Assembly (NCBI GenBank): GCA_012031955.1
Contig: JAAURZ010000090.1
Coordinates: 1-7,988 of the forward strand
DNA from: Bacteroidia bacterium
GTDB lineage: Bacteria; Bacteroidota; Bacteroidia; Cytophagales; Cyclobacteriaceae
Reading direction: 5' to 3'
DNA length: 7,988 bases
The position numbers and the translations under genes were made by a program. A model generated the notes under the pieces. That model was not told where the DNA came from. It saw only the letters and a program-made list of their open reading frames with translations, and did not search any database. The stretch's first letter is position 1. Every line of letters begins with the position of its first letter. Positions 6,134 to 7,988 of this stretch are shown piece after piece.

Positions 6134-6137
6134 CCCC
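6134..6137. other. Frameshift site 2 in the GDPD-like gene (CCCC run, one base short)
   Basis: On the minus strand TGGGGTCGCCC is read. Five G instead of four would give L-W-G-S-P-D-T-P, exactly joining the second and third frames of the family sequence. It is a homopolymer site. Confidence 0.75.
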
Positions 6138-6344
6138 ACAGTCGCAGTTTCTTGTTTTCCTGATGCACCCTTTGCGCCAGGCGCGCAACGTTGTCCGTGT
6201 CTTCGCGACTTGGTTCGCCGGTGCCACGCCACTTGCATACTTTTGCGAATGCTTCGCTCACCACCGGCATCCTGTCCACCGGAATTTCCTTACCCAGATC
6301 ATCAGGCCTGCCATCCAGGGCACCAAGTGGCGACGTTGCTTCCA

Positions 6345-6355
6345 CGTACCTGTGT
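6345..6355. other. Frameshift site 1 in the GDPD-like gene
   Basis: The first frame is family-like up to PVTQV. The next family-like residues (VEATSPLG) are one base further on, and a TGA at 6355-6357 limits how early the second frame can begin. The shift must therefore fall in about these ten bases (minus strand CACAGGTACGT). It needs one base fewer or two more, and unlike the other breaks it is not at a homopolymer. Confidence 0.65.
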
Positions 6356-6852
6356 CACCGGCCGGTTGCCGGAAATGAACAGTTGCAACTGGCCATCCTG
6401 TTGTAACGACTGCACGATGCGCGGGTATTTTTGCAAAGCGCTCAACAATGCTTCGTAAGTCGGAGCGGCCGCAGTTTTAAAATCGATCATGAGCAGGCAC
6501 TTTCCTTCATAACCCGGATAGACGGAGCCGTGTTGCGCGGCCAACAGGCTATCCAGGGGTTTGAGGTACAGCGCATCAAGCGTCGGCGCGCCCGGTCCTG
6601 GTTGGTTATGCGATACAAGTAGTTCGCTGTTGTGTACAAATACGTCGGCTTCTATTGTTGTGAATCCGAATTTCAGCGCATCCCGTAGCGGTCGCTCATG
6701 TTCGTAGTCGTTGTGTGCGTGAGCCTCGGGATGGGGTATTACCTGCGCATCCACCGTGAGAGCGACAAGCAAAAGCAGGGATGTAAAACGCAACGTCATG
6801 TCGCCAAGTTAGTACATTGGCAGCATGCGTCGGTTACGGTAATGTGAAGGAA

Positions 6853-7988
6853 TCAGTAAGCGCGCACCAGTTTGCCTTCCATGTAGTTGGCATACGATCG
6901 GTTCACGACGCGCCTGCCTCCCGGTGTGGGGAAGTCGCCGGTGAAATACCAGTCACCTGTATGATGAGGACAAGCCTTGTGGAGGTTCTCCACGGTCTGG
7001 AACACGACTTCCACCTCGGCCCGCATGTCCGCGGGTTTCACGATCTGCGAAATCTTATGTGAAATTTCTTCGTCGGTAAATTCGTCGTAGAGTTGCTTCA
7101 CGTGGTTGGGCGAGGTAGGATCGCTGCCGGCGCGCAGGCATTGCTCATACACTTCGCCGAGCAGGAAGTCTTTACCGCGTTCCTTCAGCAGGGCGATCAT
7201 GGCGCGGAACGCCACAAAGTCGCTCATGCGGCTCATGTCTATGCCGTAGCAATCGGGGAAGCGTATCTGCGGCGCGGATGACACGACTACTATTTTCTTG
7301 GGGCCGATGCGGTCGAGCATTTTCAGAATGCTTTTCTCCAGCGTCGTGCCGCGCACGATCGAGTCGTCGACAACCACGAGCGTATCGAGGCCTTTGCGAA
7401 TCACTTCATACGTGGTGTCGTACACGTGCGAGACCATTTCGTCGCGATGTTCGTCGTCGGTAATGAAGGTCCTGAGCTTCACGTCTTTCAAAACGATTTT
7501 CTCGACGCGCGGCCTGAACGACAGTATGTCTTCCAGCGAATCGACAGACGGCTTGGCTTCCAGGATCACTTCCTTCTGTTTGTTGATCAGGTAATCCTCA
7601 ATACCGGACATAAGTCCGTAGAAAGCCGTTTCCGCCGTGTTGGGGATATAGGAAAATACGGTGTTCTTAAGATCGAAATTAATTGCTCTCAGCACCTGGG
7701 GCACCAACAGCGTGCCCAGTTGTTTTCTTTCCTTGTATATATTGGGATCGTTGCCCCGCGAGAAGTAGATGCGTTCGAAGCTGCACGATTTCTTCTCGCC
7801 GGAAGGAAGCACAGGGCGTTGAAAATATTCGCCGCTCTTGTTGATGATAAGCGCGTGGCCCGGTGTTATTTCTTCTATCTGGTTGTAGTCAATGTTGAAG
7901 GCAGTTTTAATAGCCGGTTTTTCAGAAGCAACCACAACAACTTCATCATCGGCATAAAAATAGGCGGGCCTGATGCCGTTGGGGTCGC
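6853..7988 (-). CDS. purF: Amidophosphoribosyltransferase (glutamine PRPP amidotransferase), N-terminus outside window
   Basis: PurF makes 5-phosphoribosylamine from PRPP and glutamine, the first committed step of purine synthesis. The frame is open to the right edge: before the GTG at 7935 it already reads DPNGIRPAYFYADDEVV, the conserved end of the glutaminase (Ntn-hydrolase) domain, so 7935 is not the start. Seen further on: CSFERIYFSRG (encoded at about 7785-7753), the PRPP loop TLVVVDDSIVRGTT (about 7383-7342), SSAPQIRFPDCYGIDM (about 7278-7231), and a tail TGDWYFTGDFPTPGG ending EGKLVRAY. About 378 residues are present. The extra segment after FYGLMSGIEDYL and the C-terminal tail are typical of the longer (600+ residue) PurF of Bacteroidota, as opposed to the 505-residue E. 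coli type. The glutaminase Cys at the N-terminus lies outside the window and cannot be checked. The stop TGA is at 6853-6855. The GDPD-like gene follows in the same direction after 53 nt and may be co-transcribed. Confidence 0.95.
   Translation of the reverse strand, partial: DPNGIRPAYFYADDEVVVVASEKPAIKTAFNIDYNQIEEITPGHALIINKSGEYFQRPVLPSGEKKSCSFERIYFSRGNDPNIYKERKQLGTLLVPQVLRAINFDLKNTVFSYIPNTAETAFYGLMSGIEDYLINKQKEVILEAKPSVDSLEDILSFRPRVEKIVLKDVKLRTFITDDEHRDEMVSHVYDTTYEVIRKGLDTLVVVDDSIVRGTTLEKSILKMLDRIGPKKIVVVSSAPQIRFPDCYGIDMSRMSDFVAFRAMIALLKERGKDFLLGEVYEQCLRAGSDPTSPNHVKQLYDEFTDEEISHKISQIVKPADMRAEVEVVFQTVENLHKACPHHTGDWYFTGDFPTPGGRRVVNRSYANYMEGKLVRAY

Larger units (their letters stand above)
6026..6799 (-). 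pseudogene. Secreted GDPD/PI-PLC-superfamily phosphodiesterase, two frameshifts
   Basis: The gene starts at the ATG at 6797-6799 with a short signal peptide (hydrophobic TSLLLLVALTV, likely cleavage near DAQ, residues 17-19). It then shows the GDPD/PLC-like catalytic layout: HAHNDYEH at 27-34 in place of the usual HRG, an E-x-D pair at E50/D52 and SHN with His at 64. This matches the subgroup of secreted PI-PLC/GDPD-like proteins with an HAHND motif; the substrate is unknown but presumably a phosphodiester of glycerol or inositol type. The first frame runs to SGNRPVTQV and stops at 6302. The second frame carries EATSPLGALDGRPDDLG through VCKWRGTG to KKLRLWG. The third carries SPDTPAAWTWLLGAG, then VDIINTDKLQ, to the stop at 6026-6028. 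Joined, they make a normal protein of about 257 residues. One break lies at about 6345-6355, the other at the CCCC run 6134-6137. Typed as pseudogene because of two breaks, although sequence error is quite possible. It follows purF by 53 nt in the same direction. Confidence 0.82.

Noticed and set aside
6134..6137. Programmed ribosomal frameshift in the GDPD-like gene
   Set aside because: There is no X-XXY-YYZ slippery heptamer or clear downstream structure, two separate shifts would be needed, and a plain homopolymer indel is simpler.
1..7988. CRISPR array, tRNA, rRNA, insertion sequence or phage genes
   Set aside because: No regularly spaced repeats, cloverleaf, transposase motifs or terminal inverted repeats were seen, and nearly all of the window is accounted for by eight genes.

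Overview
The window looks like chromosomal DNA of a member of the Bacteroidota, probably a Cytophagales-type environmental species of moderate GC. The reasons are: starts mostly without a Shine-Dalgarno sequence, a TAnnTTTG-type -7 element in front of pyrR, a PurF of the long Bacteroidota type ending in a GDFPTPGG/EGKLVRAY tail, a family 9 glycosyltransferase with the C-terminal Cys cluster common in this phylum, and PyrR next to PyrB. This assignment is inferred from protein character and not from any search.

Layout. Positions 1-4871 hold five genes all read leftward, in transcription order: an EVE-domain protein (4871-4474), two tandem paralogous secreted proteins of unknown function (4459-2852 and about 2886-1333), pyrR (1284-742) and pyrB (738 to beyond the left edge). 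Spacings are short (14 nt, an overlap, 48 nt, 3 nt), so this reads as one operon-like array, with a possible internal promoter just before pyrR. A 149-nt divergent intergenic region (4872-5020) separates it from a rightward GT9 glycosyltransferase (5021-6022). That gene converges, with 3 nt between stops, on a leftward secreted GDPD/PLC-like phosphodiesterase (6799-6026). The right end is the C-terminal part of purF (leftward, 6853 to beyond 7988).

Function. The recognisable metabolism centres on PRPP-using nucleotide synthesis: PurF commits PRPP to purines, PyrB makes carbamoyl-aspartate for pyrimidines, and PyrR is a PRPP-binding regulator/uracil phosphoribosyltransferase. The other genes are envelope or periplasm related (GT9, GDPD-like, two secreted paralogs), plus the EVE protein, a likely reader of modified nucleic acid.

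Most notable points. (1) Three of the eight genes are broken by small frameshifts, four breaks in total. In each case the other frame continues the recognisable family sequence. Three of the four sit on 4-5 base homopolymers, so uncorrected sequencing or assembly error is the leading explanation, ahead of real gene decay. (2) The two paralogous secreted proteins are the only candidates here for undescribed biology. They share several blocks and a common C-terminal motif, and they differ by a Tyr/Pro-rich segment in one and a very basic segment in the other. (3) The second paralog has an AGGAG followed by ACG where an ATG would be expected, so its start is uncertain. I see no CRISPR array, tRNA, rRNA, transposase or phage gene, and no gene-free stretch longer than about 150 bases.
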